This document shows positions 1-9,813 of a stretch of 64,000 bases of DNA, piece after piece. The position numbers and the translations under genes were made by a program. The notes under the pieces were generated by a model that had not been told where the DNA came from, searched no databases, and saw nothing but the letters and a program-made list of their open reading frames with translations. Each line of letters begins with the position of its first letter. Position 1 is the first letter of the stretch. Origin of the DNA: JBGPLJ01 sp963826145 (GTDB lineage: Bacteria > Pseudomonadota > Gammaproteobacteria > Steroidobacterales > Steroidobacteraceae); NCBI GenBank assembly GCA_963826145.1, contig CAWGVW010000001.1, forward strand, positions 62,001-126,000. Direction: 5' to 3'.

Positions 1-523
1 AGCGCGACACCGTGCGGTGCCAGTCCTCCGCGAGCCGGCCTTCCAGGCGCTGTTGCGAGGTCGCGGTCTCGATGTAGCGATCGAAGTTCGACGAGTCGGG
101 GCGGGTCATGTGCTTGCGAGCGAATGTATCGTTCACATCCGCGCGAAGTGCTGAGCGCAGGGCACCCACGTCCTGCAGGCCTACGAACCGGCCGCTCGTG
201 CTCACGAGAGTGTCCGGCTGCGTGACTGCGCCGGTCATTCTTGCGAAGAGCTCGTCTTCATCGTTCGTCGGCTCGGGGATGAATCCCGTCAGCTGATGCC
301 GGATTCGCAGATCCTCGCCGACGCCGTCCGTGACGAAGCTGAACCGGATGATCGAGCCCGGTACGCGAGCTGCCGTGCCGGCCACTTTCGTCTCACCTGT
401 TCCGCTGATGCCCGGCTCCCAGGCGAAGGAGAACGTCACTGTCTTCGAATCAAGATCGCTCGCGAGCACGCTTGTACAAAGCGCACAGAGCAGAAGTGGC
501 AGTGATCGAATGGCGACCTTCAT
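1..523 (-). CDS. Secreted protein of unknown function (3' part outside window)
   Basis: The frame opens at ATG 521-523 on the minus strand and stays open to the window edge, so the C-terminus is missing. The first 21 residues (MKVAIRSLPLLLCALCTSVLA) form a signal peptide ending in a plausible signal peptidase I site, so the product should be exported. An AGGAG ribosome binding site lies about 7 bases upstream. The visible 174 residues include an early segment with aromatic and Gly residues followed by acidic and Ser/Thr-rich stretches. I recognise no family. GC-rich third positions support coding. It is transcribed away from the SDR gene at 642-1343, which lies upstream on the same strand. 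Confidence 0.7.
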   Translation of the reverse strand, partial: MKVAIRSLPLLLCALCTSVLASDLDSKTVTFSFAWEPGISGTGETKVAGTAARVPGSIIRFSFVTDGVGEDLRIRHQLTGFIPEPTNDEDELFARMTGAVTQPDTLVSTSGRFVGLQDVGALRSALRADVNDTFARKHMTRPDSSNFDRYIETATSQQRLEGRLAEDWHRTVSR

Positions 524-641
524 GTGTCGTCTCCTTGTTTCTTCAGCAGCTGCGGCCAGTCTAGCCATGGCAGCGCTCGTGTCGATAGACGACGATATGT
601 TCAACGGCGCGCAATGCATCACCGGAAGGCACGAAGCGCTT

Positions 642-1343
642 CTAGAATTTCTCCACCCACGGCCGCAGTTCGACTTCCCAGGTCCAGGCGCTGCGCGGCT
701 GCATGATGACGTGCAGATAGTTCTCCGCGATCGCGTCCGGATCGAGCATCGAATCGGGATGGCCGGCGGGCTCGGAGCGGCCCGGGTTGCGGATCGCACC
801 GTCGATCACGAAGTGCGCGACGTGAATGCCCTGCGGCGCGAGTTCGCGCGCCATGCTCTGCGCGAGTCCCCGCAGCGCGAACTTCCCCATCGCGAACGCC
901 GCCGATTGCGGATAGCCCTTCACGCTCGCCGATGCGCCCGTGAAGAGAATGGCGCCGTAGCCCTTCTTCAGCATGCAGCGGGCCGCTTCCTGTGCGACGA
1001 GAAACCCGCCGAACGCCGATACGGCGAGCGCACGCTCGACGTCGTCCGCGTCGAGATCGACGAAAGGCCCGCGCATGCGCGCACTCGCGTTGTAAACAAC
1101 GACATCGGGCGTACCGATGCCGGCTTCGAGGTTCGCGAAGAGCCGCCGCACCTGCGTCGCGTCGCTCGAGTCGCAGGCGTAGGCGGTCGCGCCGAATTCC
1201 GTGCAGAGCTCGGCGAGCTTGTCGACGTCACGCGCGGCAAGCGCAACGCCCAGTCCGGCTTTGTGAAACGTGCGCGCAAGGGATGCACTGAGGCCGGTGC
1301 CCGCGCCGACGATGAGGGCGGTGGAGTACTGAGGTTGAGTCAT
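642..1343 (-). CDS. SDR-family oxidoreductase-like protein lacking the catalytic Tyr
   Basis: This 233-residue protein has the Rossmann fold of short-chain dehydrogenases: a glycine-rich GAGTG turn at residues 13-17, an acidic CDSSDA segment near 57, YNAS at 84-87 in place of the classical NNAG, and Ser138 in TGAS. The expected YxxxK dyad reads FAMGK (F150, K154), so the catalytic Tyr is replaced by Phe while Lys and Ser remain. From general knowledge, a branch of bacterial SDRs with an FxxxKFALRxLAQSMARE signature shares this change, so it is probably a family trait and not a lesion. The substrate is unknown. It may bind NAD(P) without classical SDR chemistry. Confidence 0.85.
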   Translation of the reverse strand: MTQPQYSTALIVGAGTGLSASLARTFHKAGLGVALAARDVDKLAELCTEFGATAYACDSSDATQVRRLFANLEAGIGTPDVVVYNASARMRGPFVDLDADDVERALAVSAFGGFLVAQEAARCMLKKGYGAILFTGASASVKGYPQSAAFAMGKFALRGLAQSMARELAPQGIHVAHFVIDGAIRNPGRSEPAGHPDSMLDPDAIAENYLHVIMQPRSAWTWEVELRPWVEKF

Positions 1344-1534
1344 TGGCTTGCTCCGCCCGCTCGGGGTAGGTGTAGTTCATCTGGTCCACGCCGGAGAATT
1401 CGACATAATGGGGCGCCGCCACTTTGGTGTCGACAACGCTCGCTGGCACGCCCGAGACGATTCTAAGGTAGCGGGACCCTATCGTCGCCGAATGGCATGA
1501 TGCAGTGAGAGTTATCCCTCAACCCGGAACGGTC

Positions 1535-1888
1535 ATGGACACCAAGAAGCTCGATGACCTGGCGCGACGCCTGCGTGAATTTGCCGCCGAGCGCGACTGG
1601 GACCAGTTTCATTCCCCGAAGAATCTCGCGATGGCGCTCGTCGCCGAGGCGGGCGAGCTTGCCGCGGAATTCCAATGGCTTACGGAAGAGGAGAGTCGGC
1701 AGCCGAAGCCCGATCAACGGGCGCGAATCCAGGCCGAAGCGGCGGATGTGCTGAATTATCTCGTGCGGCTCGCCGACAAGCTCGGCATCGACCTGATCGC
1801 GGCTGCAGTGGAAAAAATTGCGGACAACGAGCGTCGCTACCCGGTCGAGAAAGTCCGCGGCAGCTCCCGCAAATACACCGAGTACTGA
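1535..1888 (+). CDS. MazG-like nucleotide pyrophosphohydrolase
   Basis: This 117-residue all-helical protein carries the paired MazG metal-binding motif: EAGE at residues 38-41 and EAAD at 68-71, fitting the ExxE...ExxD pattern. Members hydrolyse (d)NTPs to the monophosphate and pyrophosphate. The small single-domain form resembles the RS21-C6/dCTPase-like group that cleans up aberrant dCTP analogues. I chose ATG at 1535 because the homologous region begins there; an in-frame GTG at 1505 would add ten residues. The Shine-Dalgarno match is weak. The gene stands alone between the SDR gene and the DUF5666 gene. Function is inferred from family; the exact nucleotide is not known. Confidence 0.85.
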   Translation: MDTKKLDDLARRLREFAAERDWDQFHSPKNLAMALVAEAGELAAEFQWLTEEESRQPKPDQRARIQAEAADVLNYLVRLADKLGIDLIAAAVEKIADNERRYPVEKVRGSSRKYTEY

Positions 1889-2028
1889 GTCGCCGCCCGA
1901 CGACGGTCACGCGTCGTCGATTGACGACACGTAATTTCCCTATTTTTTCCCCGAGGCGCCTTGACGCATGCGAACGCGGCGCAGACTGGTTGTGTCTACG
2001 GTTCCGTGCGATTCCCCGGAGAATCACC

Positions 2029-3496
2029 ATGAAGCATCTGATCAAAACATTCGCCATCACTCTCATCGCCGCAGCGGTCGCTTCCTGTGGAGGTGGCAGC
2101 GGTTCCATGCCGTTCACGACAGCGAACAGCGATCCCGTCTCGACCATGGGAACGATCACCGCCTTCGGCAGCGTGGTCGTCAACGGCGTGCACTACGACA
2201 TCAACAGCGCCGCCATCACGCGCAACGGGCAGACGGTTACCCAGGCGAGTCTTGCCGTCGGCCAGATTGCCCGCGTGCACGGCAAAAAGAACGTGCACGA
2301 TTCGAATGGTCACGCCGATCATGTCGACGTGGACGATCAGCTCGTGGGGCCGGTCACATCGATCGACGTTGCGGGCGGCTCGTTCGTCGCGCTCGGTCAG
2401 ACCGTCACCGTGGATTCCGCCACTTCGTTCAACAAGGATCTCACGGGATTGAGTGCACTCGTCGTCGGCGACATCGTCGAAGTGTCAGGTCTTGCTGCGG
2501 CGGACGGACACATCGCGGCGACGCGCATCGAGCGCGACAACGTCATTACCACGTTCCAGGTGATCGGCACCGTCGCCGATCGCGACGCGATGGCGCACAC
2601 GTTCAAGATCAACGCGCTCACGGTCGACTACAGCACCGCGATGGTCAATGACTTCGCAATCGGCGCACCGGCGGACGGCGATGCCGTCGAGGTCACGGGC
2701 GCCCCGTTCGACGCGGTGACGACGACGCTCACGGCAGCGCGCGTGTCGGCCGCAGACGATGAAACGACCGAGGCGGACCGCGGCGATGATGTGGAACGCG
2801 AAGGCCTGATCACGCGCTTCGTGTCGGCGACCGATTTCGATGTCGCCGGAAAAGCGGTGACGACGACGACGACGACGGTATTCGAGGGCGGCACCGTTGA
2901 CGATCTCGCGCTCAACGTGCGCGTCGAGGCGGAGGGCACTCTCGATGCGAGCGACGTGCTCGTCGCTGACAAGATCGAGATCAAGAAGGCAGGCATTGCC
3001 GAACTCAAGGGCAATGTCACGGCGCTCGACGCCACGGCGGGCACGGTGACGCTCCTCGGCGTCACGGTCACGGTGACTGCCGAAACGCGCCTCGAAGACA
3101 AGAGCGACGCCGACGTCGAGGACTTCAGCCTGGCAGACCTAATGGTGGGCGACACGGTGCAGGTCCGCGGCTTCGAGAATCCGGTCGGGAGCGGCGCCAT
3201 CACGGCGACAAAGCTCGAGCGCGAGCGCCCGAAGACCACGGTCATCGTCGGCGGATTCTTCCAGGCGACGCACGGCGCCCCAATTCACGATTCTCGGCAT
3301 CACGATCGATGCGACGGGTGCGTCGTTTGCACGAGACTGGGAGCATTCGCTGACATCCGACGAGTTCTTTGCGGCGGCACCGGGCAAGGTGGTATTTGTC
3401 AGCGGAACGCTGAGCGGTACGACGGTCGTCGCTGACAAGGTCCTCCTCGTGAGCCGCGAGGATTGTGGCGACCACGACGACGACGGCGGCGATTGA
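2029..3496 (+). CDS. DUF5666-repeat lipoprotein, interrupted by a +1 frameshift
   Basis: ATG 2029 follows a GGAG site. The N-terminus is a lipoprotein signal (lipobox VASC, Cys20) followed by a CGGGSGS linker. The body contains several repeats of about 65-70 residues of the DUF5666 type, each with a GTVTALDATAGTVTLLGVTV-like beta pattern, so a cell-envelope lipoprotein is likely; function is unknown. The initial frame runs to a stop at 3435, but from about 3281 the neighbouring frame carries the clear continuation (QFTILGITIDATGASFARDW to a DDDGGD tail) and stops at 3496. One extra C in the CCCC run at 3278-3281 explains it. Repaired length is 488 residues. A sequencing error or a real lesion are both possible. 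Confidence 0.75.
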
Positions 3497-3521
3497 TGCA
3501 GGACCCCTGAACCTGCACCAT

Positions 3522-3563
3522 GCGGGGCGCCGTGCAGTTGAACTGCCGGCGCCCCGCGCTTTT
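3522..3563 (+). terminator. Rho-independent terminator after the DUF5666 gene
   Basis: An 11-bp perfect stem (GCGGGGCGCCG, 3522-3532, with 3547-3557) is continued by an inner GCAGTT/AACTGC stem and followed by GCTTTT. It sits 26 bases after the repaired stop of the DUF5666 gene. The opposite strand lacks a T tract, so it mainly serves the plus strand. Confidence 0.7.
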
Positions 3564-3569
3564 GCGGGA

Positions 3570-4396
3570 TCAGCGATTACGGGGCGGCGGGAAAGGCGCG
3601 AACGCGAGGTCGTCGTTCCAGAAGCGGTTCCTCTCGCCGCAGTCGATCACGTTCTTCTGGCACAGCGTCTCGCGCCATTCGTACTTCAGGAAGACACGCG
3701 CGCTCGCCCGTGACTCGGACTCGAATTCGATTCGCGTGACGGGCTCATAGCGCTGCTCGCCGAAGCCGGTGCCCGGCTCGGCATCCTTCTTCTGCGCATT
3801 GGAGCGGGCGAGCTCGCCGGACGCGCTGGCATCCGCCGATGGGGCAGGCGGTGCTGCGCGGCGCCGCGCTCGGGCCGCTCTTCCTTCGCGGACGGCGACA
3901 TGTTGAGTTGCGGCAGGTAACGCTGCTTCTCACGATAGGCCGCCACCGCGATGACGCCACGCGCCGAGCGGTCGCCGAAAGCGTCCGCATAGGAGTTCTG
4001 CCATTCCGTGAAGAAAAATTCGTGCACGTCGGTGAGGCTCGTGCGCCAGCCGGAATAGTCCTGCGATTCATAGGGACCGAGGATGTACATCGGTTCGGTG
4101 CGCTCCAGATCCGACTTCGCACCCGAAATGATATTGCGGCCGTCGACCGCGACCACGACGGCGACGCGCTGTCCCGTGCAGTTATGGATGCGGATTCGAT
4201 ACGGCGCATTGCGTTCGGCCTCGAGGTACGCACGGAACGCGGAACCGCCCTGGCTCACCGGGAACTGTTCGAACGTGGACCCGTTCGTGTTGATGATTTC
4301 CACTGTGACGTCGCGGTTGCGCGCCGTTGCCGAAGACGTCGCCGCCTGCAAGGCGGTCCCGAGAATTGCCACCACCGTCCAGATTCGTTTCGACAT
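3570..4396 (-). CDS. Secreted conserved protein of unknown function, frameshifted
   Basis: The N-terminal 25 residues form a signal peptide (MSKRIWTVVAILGTALQAAT and on to ATA). The mature part has a beta-rich N-terminal domain with an RIHNCTGQRVAVVVAVDGRN segment and a HEFFFTEWQNSYADAFGD motif. The open frame as read ends at 3686 with a low-complexity Arg/Ser-rich tail, but another frame restores a conserved-looking C-terminus (YEPVTRIEFES, then LKYEWRETLC and RNRFWNDDLAF) that stops at 3570-3572. One base appears to be missing in the GC-rich stretch around 3851-3870. Repaired length is about 275 residues. I recognise the C-terminal motif from conserved secreted proteins of gammaproteobacteria, but no function is known. 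Confidence 0.7.
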
Positions 4397-4480
4397 ATCG
4401 TTCGCTCCGTCGACGCCTTGCGGCCAGGTGGACGGATGAAACGGAGCCGCTGCGGGACGGGGTTAGACAGCCGTCACAAG

Positions 4481-4519
4481 AAAAGGGCCGGAGCCGGACT
4501 TCCCTGTCCGGCTCCGGCC
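4481..4519 (-). terminator. Rho-independent terminator of the beta-propeller gene
   Basis: A 14-bp perfect stem (GGCCGGAGCCGGAC at 4486-4499, pairing with 4506-4519) is followed on the minus strand by CTTTTCTTG. It lies 11 bases after the repaired stop of the 4530-5770 gene, which supports that repaired end. Confidence 0.75.
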
Positions 4520-4529
4520 GGCAGGGACT

Positions 4530-5770
4530 TCAGTCTTCGTCGTTGTCGCAGTAGGAGTCGGAACGCGACACTTCGATCTTCAGGACCTGGCCCGCTTCGC
4601 GCGACGGCCGCGAGACCGGCGCATTCGTCAGGTCGTCACAGTGGTAGCCGCAGTTGCTCACGTAGAACTCGCCGCGGCGCCCGCGATGAGCGCCGTCGGA
4701 AAGCTCAAACCCGTTACCAGCGGCGTCAGCGTGCCATTGCGCTCGACGCGCACCAGGCGGCCCGCTGCGGGATTCGAGAGCGGCGGTGCGCTCGCATCCG
4801 TCGTTTCGAGCGCGTACAGGCGATCCTGCTTGTCGAACGCGATGCCGATGACGCCCTGCAAGCCCGAAGCCACCTGCTTCACCCGGCGCCCGTCGAGCGA
4901 TACGCGGTAGATGAAGGCTTCGAAGCCCGTGTCGATGCGCCCGAGCGTCCCGATGTAGAAGTAGCCCTTGTGCTTGATCAGCGAGGTGTAGGTCTTGTCA
5001 CCGTCGCCGTTCGCATCGATCGCGGCGACTTTCGCGATCATGTCCGCGACCGGCGTGATGGCGCCGTTCCTCTCGATGCGGACGAACGCTCCATGATTCG
5101 GTTCGACGGCATAGAAGCCGCCGAGCGCGTGAATCAGATTCGTCCACGTGCCGTCCGCTTCGAAATCCGGCGCGTCCGGACTCTTCGAGTCTTCGGTCGT
5201 GCGGAAATAGTTGCTGAGGTCGCCGAACGGCAGGGTGACGCCGTTGTTGAAGACGCGCATCAAGCTGTTTGGCTCGGATGGGTGCTGGTGCGAGCAGCCG
5301 CCGCCCGCGAGGATCGCAAACAGTCGATCGCCGACGAACGTGACGGCACCGACGCCCATGCGATCGCCGCCGACGAGAGAGTTGTAGCCCGTGGACGGCA
5401 GCTCGTCCGCCACCGTGCTCACATGGCCGTGACGGCCGATCTTCGAGATGCGGCCCGTGTAGCCGCCGGCGACCGGACCGAGCGGCCAGCCGATCGAACA
5501 CGTCGTGCGTGACGGAGGCTCAGCCGGCGGCGGAGGCGGTGGAGGTGTGAATGGACCCTGCGTCGTGCCGGCTTCGGCGACGTAGATGTCGCCATCCGGC
5601 GAGATGGCAAGGCCGCGTGGATCGTGCAGTCCGCGGGCGACGATGGAAATGCGCACGCCGGCCGCCGCGGCGGGCGGAACCGGATAGTCATCGGCCATTG
5701 CGGCCTGTGCGCCTGCAAGCAGCAGAGCCGCCGACGCCGCAGTCCACTGGATCCTGGTGTGGTTGAACAT
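4530..5770 (-). CDS. Secreted ScyD/ScyE-like beta-propeller protein, frameshifted
   Basis: The 27-residue N-terminus is a signal peptide ending AAMADD. The mature protein has NHL/SMP-30-like blades (DPRGLAISPDGDIYVAEAG near residue 50, GIAFDKQDRLYALETT near 330), as in the ScyD/ScyE family, plus a poly-Pro insert near residue 75. The first frame stops at 4658, but a neighbouring frame restores a sensible end (GEFYVSNCGYHCDD... to YCDNDED) that stops at 4530, right before a terminator. A single base seems to be missing in the GC-rich stretch near 4671-4686. Repaired length is about 413 residues. Divergent from the CadC-like regulator at 5901, which could control it. Confidence 0.75.
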
Positions 5771-5900
5771 AAGTGCTTGTCCCTACGATGAGTTTATGAA
5801 TTTATCTTGCCGGGCGGCAGCCACGCCGTCGGTCGCTTGACTGTCTGCGAAGGGGGCGAGCACAGTCCTGCCGGAACGCTGGTGTTTTCCTTCCGGGCAC

Positions 5901-8156
5901 ATGGATAAGAACGAATTCCGGATTGGCGCCTTCCTCGTGGAGCCGAATCTCGATCGCCTGACCGCGCTCGAGGACGGACGGCGTCGTATCGAGGTCGAAC
6001 CCAAGACGATGGCGGTGCTGATGGCGCTGGCCGCGCGGCCGGGCGAAGTCGTCGCGAGCGAGGATCTCATTCGCGACGTCTGGCAGGGCCGTCCGATGGG
6101 AGACAACCCCGTCTACAAGGCAATCACGAAGTTACGCCACGCGTTCAACGACGATGCCGAAGCGCCACGTTTCATCGAGACGATTCCGCGCAAAGGCTAT
6201 CGGCTGATCGCACCGATCGAAGCGCGCGGACCCTCAGAACCGCCGGCGGACGTCACGCCGACTGCCACGCCGCGCTCCCCGACGCCGGGCTCGCGGACGC
6301 TCCTTCGGGTTGCCGTACTCGCGACGGTGTTCGTAATGGTGCTCATCACGATGAACTACCAGCGGCAACCAACCGCGGCCGTTACGAACGCCGCGCCGCT
6401 CCTTGCCAGCGGCACGAGCGTGCCGGTCGTCCTCGCGCCGTTCGACGATGGCGGTTCCGGTCTCGGCCCGACGCTCGACAGCGGTCTGCGCGAACGAATC
6501 GCGGCGATTCCCAGCGTGTCGCTCTCCCAACCGTCCGCGACGCTGCCGAGTCGCGGCCTCGTTTTCGCCGGTTCGCTGGTGCAGGGCAAGAGCGGCCTGC
6601 TCGTGACGATGCGCGTCGATGGCGACGGCGTACGCGACATCTGGCATCGCGACCTGGAAGTCGATGCGAAGGACCCTGCGAAGATTCTCGACGTGGCGGC
6701 GGGCGCGATCCAGGATCTTTCCCGGCAACGCGTCCGTTCGCTGCAGAGCACGGCTCCCGATTTCACGACGCTGCAGCTCTATCTGATCGCGCGCTCGATC
6801 CTGCGCGAGCGTCCGCGGGGCTTCGCCGCGCAGCTCCACAGGAGAAGCGACGAACTCATCCAGCGCGCACCGGATTTTTCGCAAGGCCATGCGCTGCGAT
6901 CGATTGCCTGCCATTTCGAAATCGTCTACTCGGGTCCGGGTCCGGACGATCAGCTCTGGTCGTGCATGACGTCGTCTGCCGAGAAAGCCCTGCAACTCGG
7001 GCCGGACGTGGCGGAAGCGTACGCGGCCGCCGGATTCACGGAGAACCTGCAGGCGGACCGCTGCCGCTACGAGCACTGCGACGAAGGCAAGCTGCTCGAG
7101 GCGGCGCAGATGCATCTCGAGCGGGCCGTGCGCCTCGACCCCCAGCTGCTCGAGGCCCGCATCTGGCTCGCCGTGCTGTTCGGTTCGCGCATGCAGTTGA
7201 CGCGCGCCCACGAACAGTCGCTGGCCGCACTGAAGCTCGATCCGCTGAGCCCGATTGCCGCTTACAACGTCGCCGACGATCTCCTGAGTCAGGGTCATTA
7301 CGGCGAAGCCGGAGACATCCTCGGACCGGTACTTGGCCGTCCTGGCGCGCTGCCGCAGGGTTACCAGCTGTTGGCGCTCGCCGCGCGCGACACCGGCAAC
7401 CCCGAGGAATCGCTAAAGTGGGCGCGCGCTGGCCTTGTTGCCTGGCGAGAACACGCCCAGCCGGGGCTCGAGGGCTACGTGGTGTTGCCGGCGGCGGAGA
7501 CGCTCGCGCGCTTCGGTCAGCCGGCAGAGGCTCGGCGAGCGCTGGCGGAATTTCCGGTCGACCGCACGTCGCCGGAAGATACGACGCTCGTGCCGATGCG
7601 AAACTGGGCGCACGTGTGGCTTGGTGAGCGCGCAGCCATTCGACCGTACCTCGAGGGACAGATGCACATGCTCAGTGCGTTGCCTCCCGAAGTCCGGCGG
7701 TTCTGGAATCGCCCGGTGCGCGACGCCGTGGCCACGGGGTACGCGCTGCTCGGTGATCCGGACAGCGTCATCCGCGTGCTCGAACCCGTGCATCCGCCGA
7801 ACACGCCGACCAGCCTCGACACCACGGATTTCTACAACGAGATCGCAGCGCTGCAAAGTCTCGCCTGGGCCTATCGGCAACGCGGCAATCCCGGCCGCGC
7901 GCGGGAAGTGATCGCGGTCGCCCAGGACTGGATGGCGAACGTCGAATCGCAAGGCTTCGGCGGCAATTCTTACTTCAAGCTCGGCCATGCGCTCGGCTAT
8001 GTGCTGGCGGACCAGATGCCGCAGGCGAGGGCGGAAGTGAAACGCGCCATCGCGATCGGATGGCCCTCGGCGGGGGATATCGAACTCGATCCAACCTGGG
8101 GCGACGCGCGCCAGGACCCGCAGATCAAGGCCCTCCTGGCCGGGCTTCATCGCTGA
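5901..8156 (+). CDS. CadC-like winged-helix regulator with TPR sensor region
   Basis: This 751-residue protein has an OmpR/PhoB-type winged-helix DNA-binding domain at residues 1-105 (EPKTMAVLMALAARPGEVV, then YKAITKLRHAF and ETIPRKGYRLIAP), a Pro-rich linker, one membrane segment at about 134-153 and a large periplasmic or extracytoplasmic part with TPR-like helices from about residue 290. This is the CadC/ToxR-like one-component architecture, in which a membrane-bound regulator responds to a periplasmic signal. The signal is unknown. The gene is divergent from the secreted beta-propeller gene, with a shared 130-base intergenic region, so that gene is a possible target. Start ATG 5901 fits the domain boundary. 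Confidence 0.9.
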   Translation: MDKNEFRIGAFLVEPNLDRLTALEDGRRRIEVEPKTMAVLMALAARPGEVVASEDLIRDVWQGRPMGDNPVYKAITKLRHAFNDDAEAPRFIETIPRKGYRLIAPIEARGPSEPPADVTPTATPRSPTPGSRTLLRVAVLATVFVMVLITMNYQRQPTAAVTNAAPLLASGTSVPVVLAPFDDGGSGLGPTLDSGLRERIAAIPSVSLSQPSATLPSRGLVFAGSLVQGKSGLLVTMRVDGDGVRDIWHRDLEVDAKDPAKILDVAAGAIQDLSRQRVRSLQSTAPDFTTLQLYLIARSILRERPRGFAAQLHRRSDELIQRAPDFSQGHALRSIACHFEIVYSGPGPDDQLWSCMTSSAEKALQLGPDVAEAYAAAGFTENLQADRCRYEHCDEGKLLEAAQMHLERAVRLDPQLLEARIWLAVLFGSRMQLTRAHEQSLAALKLDPLSPIAAYNVADDLLSQGHYGEAGDILGPVLGRPGALPQGYQLLALAARDTGNPEESLKWARAGLVAWREHAQPGLEGYVVLPAAETLARFGQPAEARRALAEFPVDRTSPEDTTLVPMRNWAHVWLGERAAIRPYLEGQMHMLSALPPEVRRFWNRPVRDAVATGYALLGDPDSVIRVLEPVHPPNTPTSLDTTDFYNEIAALQSLAWAYRQRGNPGRAREVIAVAQDWMANVESQGFGGNSYFKLGHALGYVLADQMPQARAEVKRAIAIGWPSAGDIELDPTWGDARQDPQIKALLAGLHR

Positions 8157-8291
8157 CTTAAGTCATTGAATCGATTGGCGACGCGCCAAATTCACAGGTC
8201 GTCGACGCAGCCGGTCGGGTAGAATCGCGCCTCCTCCGGCGGGTCCGAACCTTCGGGCCACTGCCGCAATAAGCAAGATCCGGCGACGTCC

Positions 8292-9803
8292 ATGGCTCTC
8301 ACGCCTTATCAGCAGCTCGAACAGGAGTTTCGCAAGCTCCACGCATTCCGTGGCGCGTTGAGCCTCCTGCGCTGGGATGCCGCCGTGATGATGCCGCGGG
8401 GCAGCGCCGACGTGCGGGGCGAGCAGATGGCCGTGCTCGAGACCGAGTACCACACGATGCTGACGGCGCCGAAGATCTCGCGCCTCCTCGATCGGGCGCT
8501 CGCGAGCACGGCCCAGCTGGAGGACTGGCAGGTCGTGAACCTGCAGCGCATGAAGCACCAGCGCGATCACGCAATAGCGACGCCGGTCGGTCTCATTTCG
8601 CGCCTCGCCAAGGCGACGGCGCGCGCGGAAGTGCAGTGGCTCGAAGCGCGCGAGCAGAAGAATTTTGCCGCGTTCGCGAAGCACCTCGAGGAAGTCGTCA
8701 AGCTCGTACGCGACAAGGCGCAGATGCTGGGGCAGGCGCTGAATCTCTCGCCCTACAACGCGCTGCTCGACGGCTTCAGTCACGACATCACCGTCGAAGT
8801 GATCGACGACATCTTCAAGGGACTCGCGCGGCGGCTTCCGACCCTCATCAAGGAAGTGTTCGTGCACCAGGCGGAACATCCGGCGCTCATTCCGACCGGC
8901 AAGTTCGCGGCCGGCAAGCAGAAATCGCTCGTCACGGAAATGATGAAGGCCGTCGGCTTTCCGTTCGATCGCGGCCGGCTCGATGAGAGCGAGCATCCGT
9001 TCACCGAAGGCGTGCCGGGCGACATCCGGGTCACGACGCGCTTCGACAATGCCGATGTGTTCACGGGATTTCTCGGCGCGCTGCACGAAACCGGCCACGC
9101 AATGTACGACCTCGGGCTGCCGCAGGAGTGGCGCGACCAACCGATCGGCCGCGATCGGGGCATGGCACTCGAGGAGAGCCAGTCGCTGCTCCTTGAAATG
9201 ATGGTGGGTCGCAGCCGTCCATTCCTGCATTACCTGCGCCCGCTGCTCGAGAAGCACTTCGGCATCTCGGGCCCGGAGTGGGAAATCGAGAACATCTATC
9301 GCCACCTCATCTCGCTGCGCCGCGGCTCCATCCGGGTCGACGCCGACGAGCTCACCTATCCGCTCCACATCATGCTGCGCTACGAACTCGAGCAGCAGCT
9401 CCTTTCGGGCGAGCTTGCGGTGAAGGACCTTCCGGAAGCCTGGAACGCCGGCATGGACGCGAAACTCGGCGTACGCCCGGCGAACGACGCGGAAGGCTGC
9501 CTGCAGGACATTCACTGGGCTGTCGGCTCGTTCGGCTACTTCCCCTCGTACGCGCTCGGCGCCATGATCGCCGGCCAGCTCTACGAGGCGATCCTCACCG
9601 ATGTGCCGGGCATCGAAGACGAATTCGCGAGCGGCAAGTTTTCCTCGCTCTTTGAATGGCTGCGCAAGAACGTACACGGCCTCGGCGCAAAATTCTCCGT
9701 GCAGGACCTGATCAAGCACGCGACCGGCAAGCCGCTGAGCGCTGCGGCGTTCCTGCGCTACGCCGAAGCGAAATACCTGGAGCCGCGCACCGGCACGGCG
9801 TAG
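8292..9803 (+). CDS. M32-family metallocarboxypeptidase
   Basis: This 503-residue protein matches the thermostable carboxypeptidase Taq family in length and motifs. The zinc site HETGH is at residues 265-269 (ALHETGHAMYDLGLP), followed by the conserved MALEESQSLLLE segment bearing the third zinc ligand. Other family blocks are EHPFTEGVPGDIRVTTRF and NAGMDAKLGV. Members remove C-terminal residues from peptides in the cytoplasm; no signal peptide is present. It heads a run of four genes (M32, DUF4198, ceramidase-like, TtcA). A TAGAAT hexamer at 8219-8224 could be a -10 element. Confidence 0.93.
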   Translation: MALTPYQQLEQEFRKLHAFRGALSLLRWDAAVMMPRGSADVRGEQMAVLETEYHTMLTAPKISRLLDRALASTAQLEDWQVVNLQRMKHQRDHAIATPVGLISRLAKATARAEVQWLEAREQKNFAAFAKHLEEVVKLVRDKAQMLGQALNLSPYNALLDGFSHDITVEVIDDIFKGLARRLPTLIKEVFVHQAEHPALIPTGKFAAGKQKSLVTEMMKAVGFPFDRGRLDESEHPFTEGVPGDIRVTTRFDNADVFTGFLGALHETGHAMYDLGLPQEWRDQPIGRDRGMALEESQSLLLEMMVGRSRPFLHYLRPLLEKHFGISGPEWEIENIYRHLISLRRGSIRVDADELTYPLHIMLRYELEQQLLSGELAVKDLPEAWNAGMDAKLGVRPANDAEGCLQDIHWAVGSFGYFPSYALGAMIAGQLYEAILTDVPGIEDEFASGKFSSLFEWLRKNVHGLGAKFSVQDLIKHATGKPLSAAAFLRYAEAKYLEPRTGTA

Positions 9804-9813
9804 GAGGCTCGAC

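Noticed and set aside
1228..1449. A minus-strand frame upstream of and overlapping the SDR gene
   Set aside because: GTG start without ribosome binding site, and two thirds of it lie inside the SDR gene in another frame.
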